Source of the DNA: Scleromitrula shiraiana
Lineage: Eukaryota; Ascomycota; Leotiomycetes; Helotiales; Sclerotiniaceae
DNA length: 64,000 nt
Direction: 5' to 3'
Assembly (NCBI GenBank): GCA_028455995.1
Contig: JABELC010000001.1
Span: forward strand, 186,001-250,000
Positions 1 through 13,408 of this stretch are shown one piece after another; the first letter of the stretch is position 1, and the number at the start of each line of letters is the position of its first letter. Made by a program: the position numbers and the translations under genes. The notes under the pieces were generated by a model. The model ran no database searches. It was not told the DNA's origin and was given only the letters and a program-made list of their open reading frames with translations.

Positions 1-497
1 ATCGGCGGTCTAGAAGTCCTCAATGCAAATGCAATCTGGGTTCCCGTCCCAGTCAAAAATCACACTTTCGTGATGAACACAGGTAACTATTTCGAAATCC
101 TATCGAACGGCCGTTGGCCCGCAACTATTCATCGTGTTCGCCCTCAGGTAAGCCCCAGTTCTAAGCTCCTGTTTTAATATGTTATTCTTGATGTGGATTA
201 CACATATCTTAAAACATTGACAACATAACATGCTAATATAGCTTGATGAAGGGGGGCGTTGATCGATATTCTATCCCATTTTTCTACGGATTTGATGCAT
301 CAGCCGTTGTATCACCTCTGCTATTTGAAGAGGGGGAGGAACCGAAATATGATTCTGTTCACACTGGGATTCAGAATACCAAGGGGACCTTCAAACATAG
401 ATCCGCCGATCATCCATTCTTACAGATGGTCAAGGAGAAAGGCCTGTCTCTAGATGATATCTCTTATGATATGGTGCTAAAGGGAGGGAAATTGTAG
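1..497 (+). CDS. 2OG-Fe(II) oxygenase, isopenicillin N synthase-like (3' part only)
   Basis: This is the C-terminal end of a non-haem iron, 2-oxoglutarate-dependent oxygenase whose 5' part lies outside the window. Frame 1 reads through a segment ending in SNGRWPATIHRVRP, the usual end of the double-stranded beta-helix; the His of HRV fits the last iron-binding His and the following Arg the co-substrate-binding Arg. An intron at 148-251 (GTAAGC donor, AAG acceptor, phase 0) joins it to GGVDRYSIPFFYGFD, the conserved RYS-IPFF segment, and the frame closes at TAG 495-497. The nearer AG at 240-241 gives an immediate stop and was rejected. The family includes gibberellin and flavonoid-type oxidases and IPNS-like enzymes of fungal secondary metabolism. 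The substrate cannot be read from this fragment. Confidence 0.85.
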
Positions 498-3400
498 AAA
501 GAGGGGTTTGGAGATGGTGTTATGCATGTGGCTTGATGAAATCTTCTGCCGCGAATTGTTTGGGTAAATAATGGAAGCATTTGATATGTTCAGCGGCAAA
601 ACTTTGAGATTGTAAAGCAGATTGATACAATTAAACCTTCTTTATTGAAATATCTCCCAATACCAAGTTTGACTGCCGTCCTAAAACTTATTAATGGGGC
701 AATAGTGGTGATTTTCATCGGATTGTTTGCAAAGCACTCTTCGTGCACACAGCACAGGAGATGTATAAATCAAATAAGGCTATTTATAGCATCAAGAGCA
801 AATAAGAAAAACAAAAGGGGAGATAGGAAAATAAAATCATAACCTAATGAAGACAGGAAGTAGATTAGAATTGACCACTTGTCAATGGTCTATTTGAACT
901 TTCGTTGATGCACCATACTCCATAGTAGATCTGCAAAGTCTCACAGATACACCAATCTAGTAATAGCGAGTAGTAGTCCGTCCAGTAATGAAAAAGCTTC
1001 ATGATTGAAGTTTCAATGTATACACCTGAGTTGACCTTGCGGGGAGCCATGTCTACAAAGCTAGTAATAAGTATTGTACATAATATTCATAAGACTAGAT
1101 TTGTATGAATGATCCGAATGATAGAATGAAAACAACCTATCCTTGTAACCTATCCACGGGCAAACAAATTGGATTAGATAGAGCGAAATAGTACAATATG
1201 AATTGACACTTGAAGGAGAAAGAATTGATATTCGGATATTTCCAAAATCCATAGTTCTACTCGAGTACTCTCTATTATTTTCATAAAGCAAACGTGGGAA
1301 GTTCCGGCCCGCAGGCCCTATAAATTACTAACGCCTAACACTTAAGGTATTAATTAATTAATAGAGCGGTTGTGGCGGTACTTGCAGCCTTACTAATCTC
1401 AATCTAGATTGGTCCTAAAAACATGTAAAGAAACACTGGATTTTTTGTGCATCAACAAACGAGACCGAATCCCTAGGTATCTATGCTGTAGAAGAAAAAC
1501 TCGGAATTATTATCAAAGAAAAAGTTCATGGAAAGGAAAGAAAGAAAGAAAGGGTCCTTTTTTTCTTCTAGAATATTATTGCTACAGAGATCTTGGTAGA
1601 TAGATCTGATGGGTGGATGATAGATATATGAGTGGATCTTCAAATCAATACGACGTACTTCCGTGAGTAGTTCTAAAGGGATTTCATGGGAATTTCGGGA
1701 AATACGAGTCTATGGAAGGAGAACGAAATAATGATTTATATGAATATTTCAAATGATGGATTCGATTATTGAGGTTTCTAATTTAAGCACCATTTTCTTT
1801 ACCTCTCCAGGGCGGCACGCTCCTCTTGAATTTACTGTACATTACTTCGTACATTTGTAGCTAACTGCCGACCGGAAATATGGGTTTAGATGGATGGATA
1901 TATAAGGACGAGAGGAGGATTCCCGTTGACATCGAATGCAATGCGTTCATCCATCCATCCATCCATCCAGCCAGCCAGCCCTGTGAGTGTAGATTTCGAT
2001 TGACTGTAGTCGTGATATGTATCAGTTGACAGTGACAACAAGCCAAAAGCCAAGAGTATATTTCCTCCTCTTTCCCAATTCATTATTCCCATTGTTCAAA
2101 AACCAAAACCAATATCTCGACCACAGGCCGACCTCGTGGCCTGTGCCAATCCAGTCCCAGTATCTGTGGATTTCCATCGGAATTTAAGATAGTGATGATG
2201 GTGATATCTATTTCATCGCATGGAATTTACTTGTATATCACTAGTAAGTTGCTGTAATTTCTTGATTTGATTTGGTTGCTCAAACCCCTTCGCCTGTAAT
2301 GTATGTAGGTAGATAGAAGAAGGAATTTAACTTTCGATGATATTAAAGGATCATAATCAAGCTTACCAGCGGGGTTAATGAGGAATCAGAAGGTCTTAAA
2401 TGTAGGATATTTATATATTGTTTATTTGGGTCCTTATTCACATTTGTCATTTGCCCATTTTCCATGGATTTCTTTGTGGCTTTCAATGTACTGTACTGTA
2501 CTGTTGGCAGGTATGATGTTTACTCTTCTATCCCCAGACTTCTTATTATTATTCTATGATTCCTTTCTCGAGTACTGTATACTCTTACTCAGCACACAGC
2601 ACAGCATAACATACTCGCACAACAGACGACTCATTTCACTACATATCTAGTAATGGGTTAATGGCTGGCTACCCACAGTTTACTATAGTGTAAACTTTAT
2701 GGGGAATCTAGGGATTTGAATTCTGGGAAAGGTCATACCGAAGGGTCAGTCATGGTAAGAAGAGATAAGATGAGCTGAAAGGTATCTTTTTTGCCCCCTC
2801 TCAAAGAAATAAGTCTCTCTCGAGGGCTGAGAATAGTTACCTAAGTACCTAGATACCTACTCTCCCGTTCTTTGGGGAAGTCCTTGGTATTGTGCCATGT
2901 ACAACAAGACCTAGATAATAAGGAAGAGGAAAAGGAAAAGGAAAAGCTGGAAAGTTTCTTTGTTGTGTTGAGGTTGAATGATGTGTGTGATTAACTACAA
3001 TAGTAGGGAATTTTGGAATAGGCGTTTTTCTCATCACTGGTCGAGGTTACCTAGGTATATCTAACTGTCTTTAGGTCATATCATCACACGGAGTATTACT
3101 TTGATGGATGGTTTTATGGATGGGTTTATGGTTAGGCAAATAGTACAGGCTCACAATGATTGATTAATTTACCTAGGTATAAAACTGTTAGTTACCTATT
3201 GCTCATAGGTACGGTTTTCAATTGTGTGAATGGAGGCTTTGAGAAGTACTCACTTGTTCCAAAAAGTAGTAATCTTATATAATTTATTGTAGTAGTTATA
3301 TGTAACATGAGTACTCGAGTAAAGTGAGTAAGAAATAAGAAGCGCCAAGTCCAATTCAGGGTCGAAGTTAGCAGTCATGTCATACAATGTCAAGAAAGTC

Positions 3401-3518
3401 CAGAGTCTAGATGTTGGAACTTTCGAATCACCAACAACAGTATGCACAGACAGTCGTTGTGAATAATCAAGATACGGAAGTATATCTGGAGCTAATTGAT
3501 CCATGAGTAATAAATAGT

Positions 3519-3602
3519 ATGGATGGATGGATGGATGGATGAATGGATGGATGGATGGATGGATGGATGGATGGATGAATGAATGAATGAATGGATGGAT
3601 GT
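3519..3602. repeat. (ATGG)n/(ATGA)n microsatellite
   Basis: Tandem ATGG units with ATGA interruptions. A shorter complementary (CATC)n/(CAGC)n run lies at about 1948-1980. Confidence 0.95.
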
Positions 3603-3722
3603 AACCAACACCTATAAAATCTATATACCTTCTGAAAAGAGGTTGATTTGAATGTATCTATCTATTCTTATACGGTAGATGGGGTACATATATAACCATC
3701 TCCTAGATCCTCTATATGCATA

Positions 3723-3762
3723 GTAATGTATGTAATGTATGTAATGTATGTAATGTATGTAC
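3723..3762. repeat. 9-bp tandem repeat (TAATGTATG)n
   Basis: About four perfect copies of TAATGTATG. Confidence 0.9.
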
Positions 3763-4210
3763 TCAATTAAATCCATTTTAATAGACCCGACTATTGACCT
3801 CTCAACCTCTCGACTGTATCCAACATAAACCCTTCATTTCAATCTAATAAATCCTTCCTTCTTACCATATTACCTTCCTTCATACCATCTCACCTTCCTT
3901 CACTTTGTTCACAAAACCACTTCATTATCACTAATATAGAAGGTACAACTTGAATGGATTTTATGTTTGCAATTGGAAGGTCTCTAACAAATCTAATAAG
4001 TAGATACTAATAAACGTACATAGTAGTAGCTATAGTAGGTAAGACTTACGTACCCGTACCGTACATAGTAGAATATTAATAATTTATCTTCTCCCCTGAT
4101 TAGTGGTGGCTATTGCTTGCCGCCTTGTTCTTATTCCAAGGTTGTTACCGGACTACGAATCATAGAAATCATACTAGCGTCTTATTCTTACCAGTCGAGA
4201 ATTAACTACA

Positions 4211-4212
4211 GT

Positions 4213-4245
<33 letters not shown>

Positions 4246-4276
4246 GAGAGAGAGTGTGTGTGTGTGAGTGAGTGTA
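4211..4276. repeat. (GA)n followed by (GT)n microsatellite
   Basis: A compound purine dinucleotide run passing into GTGTGTG. It lies about 0.8 kb upstream of the start of the nucleotidyltransferase gene. Confidence 0.95.
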
Positions 4277-5081
4277 TGTGTACCGTACCTACCCGTGGAA
4301 ACTTATTCACAACCAACCCATTATTACCACTCAGAGTAATAAAATTCTCACTTCATTACTCACTTTGTATGAAAAAGTGATATACCAAAATCAAGGTGGA
4401 AAGTGGTGGTACACTTGAGAACAAAGCCCAAAAAGAATCAAACGATACCACCAATATTACCACTTCTTCTCTACTCTTTACTTTCTCTCCTTCTTCATAC
4501 CTTTAAAACCCATTCGAATCGATCAATTTTTCCAACGGGAATCAAAATCATTTCAAGGTACCAAGGTTCTAAGGTTGTGTTTGAACTTCCAAGTGAGACG
4601 ATCTCGTAAATATACTACTACACAATACCGGTACTTTCGCACCTGGGCACACTTTACCTACTTCAATTCATTCCACGAACGGGTTCTTTCCCCCACAACC
4701 AATTTCAACACAATTTCTACCTACATCACTTGGAAATACAACGAAATCGAAACCAAAAGGAGGGAATAAACAATTCATTCATTGTCAATTTTTTAGAAGG
4801 GGGTTGATCTTGCAGGAAAACAAATTCGATTATAGGATTCTTCCATTCCTATACATTCTCTCATGAAATTACGACTACGATTTTCTGGACAAGAATCATA
4901 GAGCAAACGAAACCATCACCCTTTCCTTAAAGATCACGAACGAAAAGAATCTCCTATAGTCGCGTGGCTATTGTTTCCACATTCAATCTCATAATATCAC
5001 CTGTGGTGGTTTGATTCTGATTGTCGTTTTTTATAGACATCCAGGGAAACGACATCATACAATCAAAACAATAAAGGGTTT

Positions 5082-8000
5082 ATGAGTTTGATGGAGGGCC
5101 AGCCTTCAACCAGCAATTCTCAATATCAATATCAATCTGCACAGTGGTCGCGACTCGTGCGGCGCAATACACTTGCCGATTCTAATTCCAGCTCTCCGCC
5201 GAGTATTCCTGGTCCCTCTCAGCTTCCCACACAATTAATCCCACCAACCTTACTTCAGCAGCAACCTTCATTCCACCAACAACAACTCGCTCAATACAAC
5301 AGGCTCATCTCGTCAGGCAGAAACACGATATTACAAACTGCACCGCTTCCTCCGCTACTCTCAGCACAACATATTCAGGCAGTGCCTGGTCAACGATCAA
5401 ATTCGAGTGGCGTTGCCACGGACAGAAAGAACAAATCTGCTGCGAGAGGCGGTCATGGGAATAAGGACGCACGAAAATATAGCAAAGGAGAGCGCGCGCT
5501 CATAACAGAGAAGGAAATCTCGACTTCTACGACAATGCCGGGAAAGAAATTTGAGTTGACGGCTCAACTCCCTACAAGACCTGTGGCACAACATCAAAAT
5601 TCGTCAATATCCCAACAATCCAATTCCGTACCTTCTACCCCACATCAACATGCCAGAAAGTTTTCATTCGAATCGAGAGAACCTTCACCGAATGCAAATA
5701 GTAGCCATTCTCCAAGATCAGCATATTCCGAATCAAATATTACCCTCCCCTCGACTAGACCTCCCCCGGCCCCGAGGCGAGGATGTCCGTACGAAACGGC
5801 CATGGCATATACGAGACGGCGTATGGCTTACAGTCTTGGAACCGATCGGTTAGAGAAGCTGAAGGATTCTGATGTAAAGAGTAAGCTCTCGAAAGACGAA
5901 GAGAGAAAGCTATCCACAGATATGCGCGAACTCTACGATCGATTATTGCCAACAGCCGAAAGTGAGGAGAAACGAAGGAAATTGGTGGCGAAACTCGAGA
6001 ACTTGTTTAATAAGGAATGGCCTGGTCATGATATAAAGGTGCATGTTTTTGGGTCGTCTGGAAACCTCCTTTGTACGGACGAGTCAGATGGTATGCATAT
6101 TCTTGTTCCGCGTTGAGGTAACTGCTAATGGTCTCAGTTGATATATGCATAACTACGGATTGGAAGGTGTTAGAGGGCGTATGCATGATTGCAGAACTAC
6201 TCGAAAAGAGTATGTATTACGACTTCACTCGATGGCGTAGCTAACAATCTATAGGTGGAATGCAAAAGGTAATTTGTGTATCGACCGCAAAGGTACCAAT
6301 TGTCAAGATATTCGATCCCGAGCTAAAACTGTTCTGCGACATGAACGTCAACAATACCTTAGCCCTCGAGAATACTCGAATGATAAAGACCTATGTGGAA
6401 ATCGATCCTCGGGTTAGACCCTTGGCTATGATCATCAAGCATTGGACAAAGTCAAGGGTGGTCAATGATGCTGGTAAGTATAGTTTCTCATTTGATTGGA
6501 CATCCCTCACTCACTGTTATTAGCGTTTGGTGGCACATTAAGCTCTTATACTTGGATATGCATGATCATCAATTTTCTTCAAAGTCGAGATCCCCCGATA
6601 TTACCTTCCTTACACCAACGACCGCATTTGAAACTTCCCACAAAGGATGGAAAGGAGAGTAGCTTCGCAGACGATATCGAGGCTTTGAATGGATTTGGCC
6701 GCAAAAACGAATCAACATTGGGGGAGCTCTTATTTCAATTTTTTCGATTCTATGGGCACGAATTCGATTATGAGAAGCTTGTCATTTCGGTCCGCAGTGG
6801 AACACAGGTTTCGAAACAAGAGAAGGGCTGGAGTATATCGACAAATAACATGTTGTGTGTTGAAGAGCCATTTAATGTCAATCGCAACCTTGGGAATACA
6901 GCCGATGATTTCTCCTTTCGGGGGCTCCATATGGAACTGAGAAGGGCATTTGATTTAATCTCAGAGGCCAACCTATCCGCGTGCTGTGAGAGATTTGAGT
7001 TCCCAAAAGAAGAGGAGCGGGTTTGGGAAAAACCACCACCTTCTAAGAAACCAACTTTGACGGCAAGCCACCCACCACATAGAACCGGGAGAGGTGGTCA
7101 TCGGGGTGGTCGCAACAATCACAACCACAACCGTAACTCGAATAGCAGTCGCCGGTCATCGAGCGCGACCCATGATGCACAGGCGCCCTATATTCAGCAC
7201 GGGATGCAACAAGCCAATGTTGCTATACCACAAGACCAATGGGCTCAACAACAAGCGCAAGCGCAACTGCATAATCACCTTTATGCGACTTATTCCATAT
7301 TACAGTCTCAGGAAAACAGCCTCCGAATGCAATTAATGCAACAGACATATGATCAACAACAGGCTCAAGCTCAAGCTCATGCCCACGCATATGCTCAGTC
7401 TCAGGGTCGAATACAGGGTGGCGGCTTACCTGTCAAGCAACATGCAACAGATAGAAATAGGACAAGCTCTTTCGATCACGCACCATTAACAGCTCCTATC
7501 CGTGCTCCAGATGTGTACTTTTATCCTCTGCAATACGCTGGAGCTCCGGTTTACGGTTACCATACTTCGAGTACGAATCCTTCGTCGCCCCAACTTAGTG
7601 CTGCTGTGCCTGAATTAAGGCGAAGTATGCATCGATCTACAGTCACAAATGGTTCAAACTCTAACGTAGGACAATCAAATGGTTCAATTCGTTCGCATTC
7701 TCAACCTGGCACCCGAACTGTTCCTTCCCCACTGGCCTTGCAGGGAAATGGAATTCCTAATAACGGCACGAATGGGATTGCTACAAATGGACTTGGTATC
7801 TATCAACCCTTACGGCAACAGGCCAATGGGGTGCCTGTACCAAATTTCATTGCGGACGAGGTTGCAGATCATGCATATGACTCAAGGCGTCTGGCTACCA
7901 CTCCACCTGAGCTCAATACCCCAAAAGAATATGTCGGGTATTATGTTAATGAACCTGCTCCCCATCCTGTTCGTAGAGAAGTTATGCAGCCCTTGGCAAT

Positions 8001-8976
8001 CCCCTCGTTTGGAGACCTCTCACAGAACCGACGACGGTTGTCGACAGATCAATTGCCACAGTCGATTCGGGATAGGATTAGGCGCCCTTCAAGGTCACCA
8101 TCACCACTAGGTCACGATAGGACATTTTCGTCTAGTTCTGCACCTATTGCTGCTATTGCTCCTCAGCACACAATGTCGAATTCCAATCTTCGTGCTCTCA
8201 ATAGTCATGGCCCTCTTGTTGTAAACGGCTCTTCGTCTACATCAGGTCTTAGCTCAAGTTGGGAGAATTCCACCACTAGTGATGATAGCCAGATGTCTCA
8301 AGCTTCTGCTACTGGTAGTGACGCTTCTGCAGATCTATCTGGACAACTCACACCAAGGGACCCGAACAGTTTCCCTGTAGAGGTTTTTCCCCTGGTTGTT
8401 AATGGATCTACTGGACCAAACTCGGTTACAATGAATCAAACCCATGCATATCAGCACAAACACTCGAATGGTTTGACAAGTGCAGATTATCTGAGCTCAG
8501 CTTCACGATTATCGCCTAATTCTCGAAGTAAGTTGGTACGACACGCACAAACCGGTGGCATGTCACCCCTCGATATTGCAATCGGCCAGAACGATATCCT
8601 CCGCGAAGAATTTACACATTTGTCGCCGGTGTACGAAACGCGCGCGCCCTCTCCAACCGTTATTAGAAAATTCGAGCCTGGGTCGAATACCAAGCTGAAC
8701 GGGTCAACCAGCAAGTTGGACAACCATCCAAAAGCAAACACCAAGCTTCCATCAACATCTGACGAGACTCATAAGCAGTCTACGTCACATTCTAAATCTA
8801 ACGGTCATACAAGGGCTGCAAAAAGTGAGGGGAATGGATCTGGAGGACACGGGAACTGGCAAAAAATTCCTAAAGGCAAAAAGCGAGGGCCCGGCCAAGA
8901 TTCAAAGGCGGCAAACGGAGGGCAAGCTCATGGGGAGAAGCTTCCTACCAATGCATCCGATCGAAAAGGTGGTTAA
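5082..8976 (+). CDS. Cid1/Trf4-type non-canonical poly(A)/poly(U) polymerase
   Basis: Predicted to add nucleotides to RNA 3' ends. Four exons (introns 6091-6137, 6210-6254, 6474-6523) give 1,250 residues. After a disordered Ser/Gln-rich start (about 1-245) comes a nucleotidyltransferase core: the FGSSGN motif, then D-V-D as catalytic Asp336 and Asp338, and the third carboxylate Asp389 in LFCDMNV. A PAP-associated domain follows (LGELLFQFFRFYGHEFDYEKL). The last half is low complexity: His/Asn/Arg-rich (RGGHRGGRNNHNHNRN), Gln/Ala repeats, then Ser/Asn-rich. The first intron falls inside the DVD codons, so the motif is visible only after splicing. The core fits the Cid1/Cid13/Trf4 class; poly(A) and poly(U) activity cannot be told apart here. 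The start is the first ATG of the open frame. A longer upstream exon is not excluded. Confidence 0.9.
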
Positions 8977-11440
8977 TCTATTGCACAATGAGTTCAGTGT
9001 CCACCAGAATATATGGAATGCCAACGTTGGGAGATGGTGTCTTTAACGATTAGAATGTTATGACAGTTGGCTGGGCTTACTGGACATTGTCTGTCAGTAA
9101 AAGTTTATGAGCCAAAGTGGCTTTGACGTCTTGACCACTACGTGTCTTTTGAACACATTGATGTGATTTCATTGCGTTTATACATGGATATATATCAGAG
9201 GTTCGACCAATCAGAATTTGTGTTATCGGATCTCCTTGATCATTGAAAAGGGTTTATGGGTTGCTATAGAATTTTCCATTTGAAACGAGACTGTTTGCGA
9301 GAACGGGAAGAGATTTTAAAAACTTCTCTCTCATACAAATGAGGTACTTTTGTTTTCTATCTATGCATTTGCAAAGCGGTTTGGCTTGGGATGTTTTGAT
9401 TTGGGTTTTGTCTTTTTTCTTCTTTTTTTGGTTTTGGCTCAGGGTTTATAAATCATTTGCACAATGGGGATCGTCAACTGGGTCTGGCGGGGTTCTTTGA
9501 TATACACTTGCATGCATGCATACATAGGGAAAGTTTTATATGCACGTACTTTGTTTGATTGCATGGCGCGATGCGGTGGGAAAACACAACAAATATATCT
9601 GCTACCACGTTTTGTTTTTTTGATGGACAGAAGAGCATCCAGCAGCGGGAGTAGTAGTGAAAATATGAAAAATTGGGCTCCAAGGGTTTTATTCTTCTTT
9701 CTCTGGACTTGAATGGATTCGAATGGTATGGCATGAATGAAAGAATGGACATGGAAGAGGAGAAAAGGAAGGAGCGAGTGAGTTTTCATATAAAAGTCTG
9801 CGACCGATGAATGAATGGATGGATGGATGGGGGAGAAAAGGAAAAAAGAGTTACATCCTCTTCTGTATGTTTAAAACTGCTCATGATGAGAGGTGGCGGC
9901 GATGTTGGTGTTCAATTTTTTTTTTTCAGTTTTGTTTTTCCCCACAAAAGCAAAAAAAGAGAGATGGGGGATACGCGTGCGTTAATTGTTTACATACCCG
10001 ATATAGCGAAGCGAAAATGAACAAAAGCAAAGAGAATGAATTGAGGTGTGATGTGGTGTGGTGTGGTGCGCATTTTGTGAAGAGGATGGATGATGGGGAG
10101 TAGGGAGAATGGGCCCAGGGGTTGAGAAGGGAAGGGAAGCGAGAAGGAGAGAGGAGAGGACAAGAGGAGAGATGAATACCAAATGAGATTATTAAAAATG
10201 GAGAGAGACAGAGACAGAGAGATAGAAAATCAAGAAAGAAAGAAAGTAAGAAAAATAATCAAAAAATTATGAAAACTTAATACTTGGTGGTTTGATTTGA
10301 TTTGATGTGAGTGTGAGTGTGATTTGTTTGTTGACTTGATGTGATCATTGTGATGTGATGTGATGTGGGATTCAAGTTAAGTAAATGAATCATTGTAGAA
10401 GATATGTGACTATCTTCATAGATAGATGAGTGAGTAACTTGTAAGCAGATGGCGAGTAATATTTGTTTGTAATTACGAGTGCCATTAGTTGTTTCATTAT
10501 CATGATTGTCATCGCCAACTTATCGTACATACATAGATGGATATATGATGATGGTTATTGACTGCTTCGTACAATTTCCCACGTAGGTCGACGGAAATGG
10601 GAAGGTTGTATAGCCTGTACGTGTGCTTGTGGAGTGGTAGATAGACTGGAGCTGGCTTGATATCGTGGGATTGGGCCATGTAGTTAGTTAGTTGGTGTTG
10701 GAAGGTATACAGTATATTATACACTTCCTGCTAACAAATCAATCTTTTCCTTTCTACAGTTATTAGTATATTTATTTGTCGAAATAGATCTTGGAAACTA
10801 AGGAGCTCATTTGATATAACTAACGCTTAGTATAGGGGATGCGCTGATTTGCACCACCCTCATTTTTCTGGCCTGTATTATTCGACTAGGTTATTGTGGG
10901 AAAGATTGGATTTTTGCATTCTCTATGGTATTGTGAATATTCATGTATAAAACTGTGTGTAGAGATGTATACTGTCAAATATCAAAAGTAGTGTATGGAT
11001 TAGTGCACCCTCTTGAAGTAGGCATATCACTTATAACATACTCACCACCTAATGAGTAAATCCCTCTACTAGCCTCATTTCACCCCACGTTAACCCAGTG
11101 GTCGCCAGGTTTATATAAAAGTTAAAACCTTATTTTGACATCGATTTGAAAGTACGCCTGCCATGTAGGTTGGTCGTGGCTGCTATTACTTTTCTAGGTA
11201 ATTACACTTCTAGCCATGATGCATCGCACCGATAGATTAATTATCCTAAAACGGTGATGCTGAAATCATCTAAGATGGTAAAGAATGAATTTATTATTTA
11301 CTTTTTGTATTGAGCTGTGGTCAAGCGGCGGCGCTCTTTTGTCTAGGGCTTTTTGGAGGGTGATTCTAGACTCTGGGTGAGATGGGATGGATGGCGATAG
11401 AAATTTCTTTTTTAAATGTGGTGGACCGTTGGTGTGGTGT
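8977..11440. other. 2.5-kb spacer and 3' UTR region
   Basis: No supported gene. Short overlapping ORFs at 9.4-10.2 kb lie in G/A-rich or GATG-type repetitive sequence on both strands and look like chance frames. Short (GATG/GTGAT) runs occur near 9800-9830 and 10270-10370. Confidence 0.55.
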
Positions 11441-11443
11441 CTC

Positions 11444-11452
11444 TATAAATAG
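11444..11452 (+). promoter_or_regulatory. TATA-box-like element (TATAAATAG)
   Basis: A perfect TATAAATAG lies 70-78 bases upstream of the first ATG (11522, context gccATGTCC) of the small Cys-rich locus downstream. This spacing is usual for a focused RNA polymerase II start. It supports transcription of that locus toward the right. Confidence 0.5.
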
Positions 11453-11521
11453 GGTTGATGAGAGTGGAGTTATAGAGATAATCCACACATACATACCAAC
11501 AATTTCAGAGAAGCAATCGCC

Positions 11522-12071
11522 ATGTCCTTGGATATCTATATCTATATATTTATAACCTACTCGCCCACTTCTTACTCCATTCCTCAACTCCAAACACCGC
11601 CCAACTTGGTTCATCTTGCCCATCACAACTTCTCTAGATATCACCCACTCACTTATTGACATAAAAACGACTCATCCTTCCCACAACCAGCCATCTCGCA
11701 CTCGCAACAATCACGAAAGAAGGGTGGCGAAAACCTCCTCACAAACTGATTCCAATTCCTCTGATCCCCATAGATCTCAATCTACTGGAAGTAAGAAAGC
11801 AGAGAACAACAACCATAAACTACCCTTGAAAACCGAAACATCATCGAATCCCCATACCGAGCGTCATGGAAGACCCAAATCCAACAAACCCAAGGATGCG
11901 GGATCATCTGGCGGAGATGCAGGTCGGCAGTCGGAATTCTGTAATCTCACCCTTAGATGCCAGTGCTGTGGCTGTGGTCTTATTAATTAGTGTCTAAAAG
12001 CGAAGGATGCGCAGGCTAGATGCGGACATTGTGGTTATACTCAGTGTTGGAATTGTAAAGAGGATAAATAA
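11522..12071 (+). pseudogene. Small Ser/Asn-rich Cys-cluster (zinc-ribbon-like) locus with in-frame TAG
   Basis: One frame (open from about 11556) gives about 125 codons of a polar, disordered Ser/Thr/Asn/Lys-rich segment, then LRCQCCGCGLIN and a TAG at 11988-11990. The same frame continues with CLKAKDAQARCGHCG and CWNCKEDK to TAA at 12069-12071. Read through the TAG, the cysteines make two CxxC-type knuckles about 15 residues apart, as in a zinc ribbon, so the stop looks like damage or a regulated break. The frame has no ATG; an ATG at 11522 just after a TATA box could be joined by an intron (weak GTTCAT donor, acceptor before 11694). Alternatives: an intron 11941-12000 bypasses the TAG but removes the first Cys cluster, and an ATG at 11866 with intron 11941-11990 encodes a 51-residue protein ending in the same Cys tail. 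No family is recognised. Confidence 0.4.
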
Positions 12072-13408
12072 GTAGGAGTGGTGGAGATTGGATTGTTTTG
12101 TGTTTTCTCTTGGTTCGGCTGATGGGTTGAATGGTTGATTTGTTCACTTGACTTGATAGTGTGTGAGTCTAAGTGTTGATATTGACAATGGATGTAGCTA
12201 GTATCATTGGGTCATTCAAATAAAAAGATTCCATCCACAAACGAATAACTTCCGTATTTCTTCCCAATATCCTTGCATTAATTAGGGAAAAAGTTATGGG
12301 TCGAGTCATTAACTCGTTTTGGAAAATCAGTATGGGAATGCAGGTGAGATTGCCACGCAGTCAAATGCCAATAAAGAGTTGATCTACACAGAATACCCAT
12401 ACTCCAATTTTATGAGTCCTATCTCCAATCTCAGTTACAAGTTCCGATTCCGCATTTCGTTTATCACTTTCCGATTCTGATAATCTTCGGTACCAACGTC
12501 TAAATCTGTATGCAGATATCGATTTGGCATAGCGATACTAATCATAGCCCTCTACTAGTGAGGTGTTTTGCACAAATCTCGCTCTATTCGGGCCCATAAT
12601 AGAACCAAGCAGTAGAATACGTCTAGACAGTCAATATATATTATCTACCAGTTCTCCAACATTCTTATCACAACACATTAACAATTTAAAAATTTCCAGA
12701 CAATAGTTCGCATCTTGTATAATCAGATAATTATGTTGATCTATCCAAGAATGCGCATTATGTTGAGATGATCTTTAGGAACCCTGGACTGAGGAACCTT
12801 AAGTTGCCAAATTCCCTGGATAAATACAGAAAATTAATATATTGTCTACTTAAGACTTATGAAAGAAGAGCCTTAAATTGCACTGGCAAATGTTTCTTTC
12901 TCGTATGAAGAATAGTATCAAAGCACCGATGGTGGAGGGCCTGGTAGACTGTATCTAGCCACTATTAATGGTGCCTTATTTGCTGCTAGATATTCCTGCA
13001 CTAGTACGGCTAAGAAGAAACATAATAAGATCCAAAGTCAGCTAACTATAGAACTTTTTGATCTTTGATTTGATTCTGGCCAACACTACTTTTGATTTGA
13101 GAAATGAGCTGCTGGAGATGGGGTCGTCGTTGAAAAGACGATAAGAAAAATGTGGGTTTGGAGGGGTATGTAAGATTGATGACTAATCAATTCTCATCTA
13201 CAAACAATCTACTAGTATCAGACTTGCGCAGATTGAACTCCGCATTCGACTCAGCAGAGTGAACACTTGATATGATAACTTCACTATGTTTGTATTGGGG
13301 AAGTATACTCTCGTTCAAATATGTGTTCAAATACTAGAAGCAATTCTCTAGTTTTCATTCACTTCTTGTATCCTCGTATCCTCTGCCTCTGACTTCAAAT
13401 TAACAAAA
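12072..13408. other. 1.3-kb spacer
   Basis: AT-rich, with no supported gene or clear repeat seen on either strand. Its right end is the promoter of the DUF1445 gene. Confidence 0.5.

Larger units (their letters stand above)
498..5081. other. 4.6-kb spacer without a supported gene
   Basis: No ORF here has family features. A minus-strand ATG ORF of 84 codons (3250-3504) is the best looking but has no supporting exon structure or recognisable motif. The stretch holds simple repeats (listed separately), several copies of the short palindromic pattern TACCTAGGTA near 2850-3180, and from about 4.9 kb the probable leader of the next gene. Confidence 0.6.

Noticed and set aside
865..1291. Minus-strand ORFs of 61 and 76 codons next to the oxygenase fragment
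   Set aside because: No motif, no splice support, AT-driven composition.
9439..10182. Several 60-116 codon overlapping ORFs on both strands
   Set aside because: Mutually overlapping, low complexity, and without introns or motifs.
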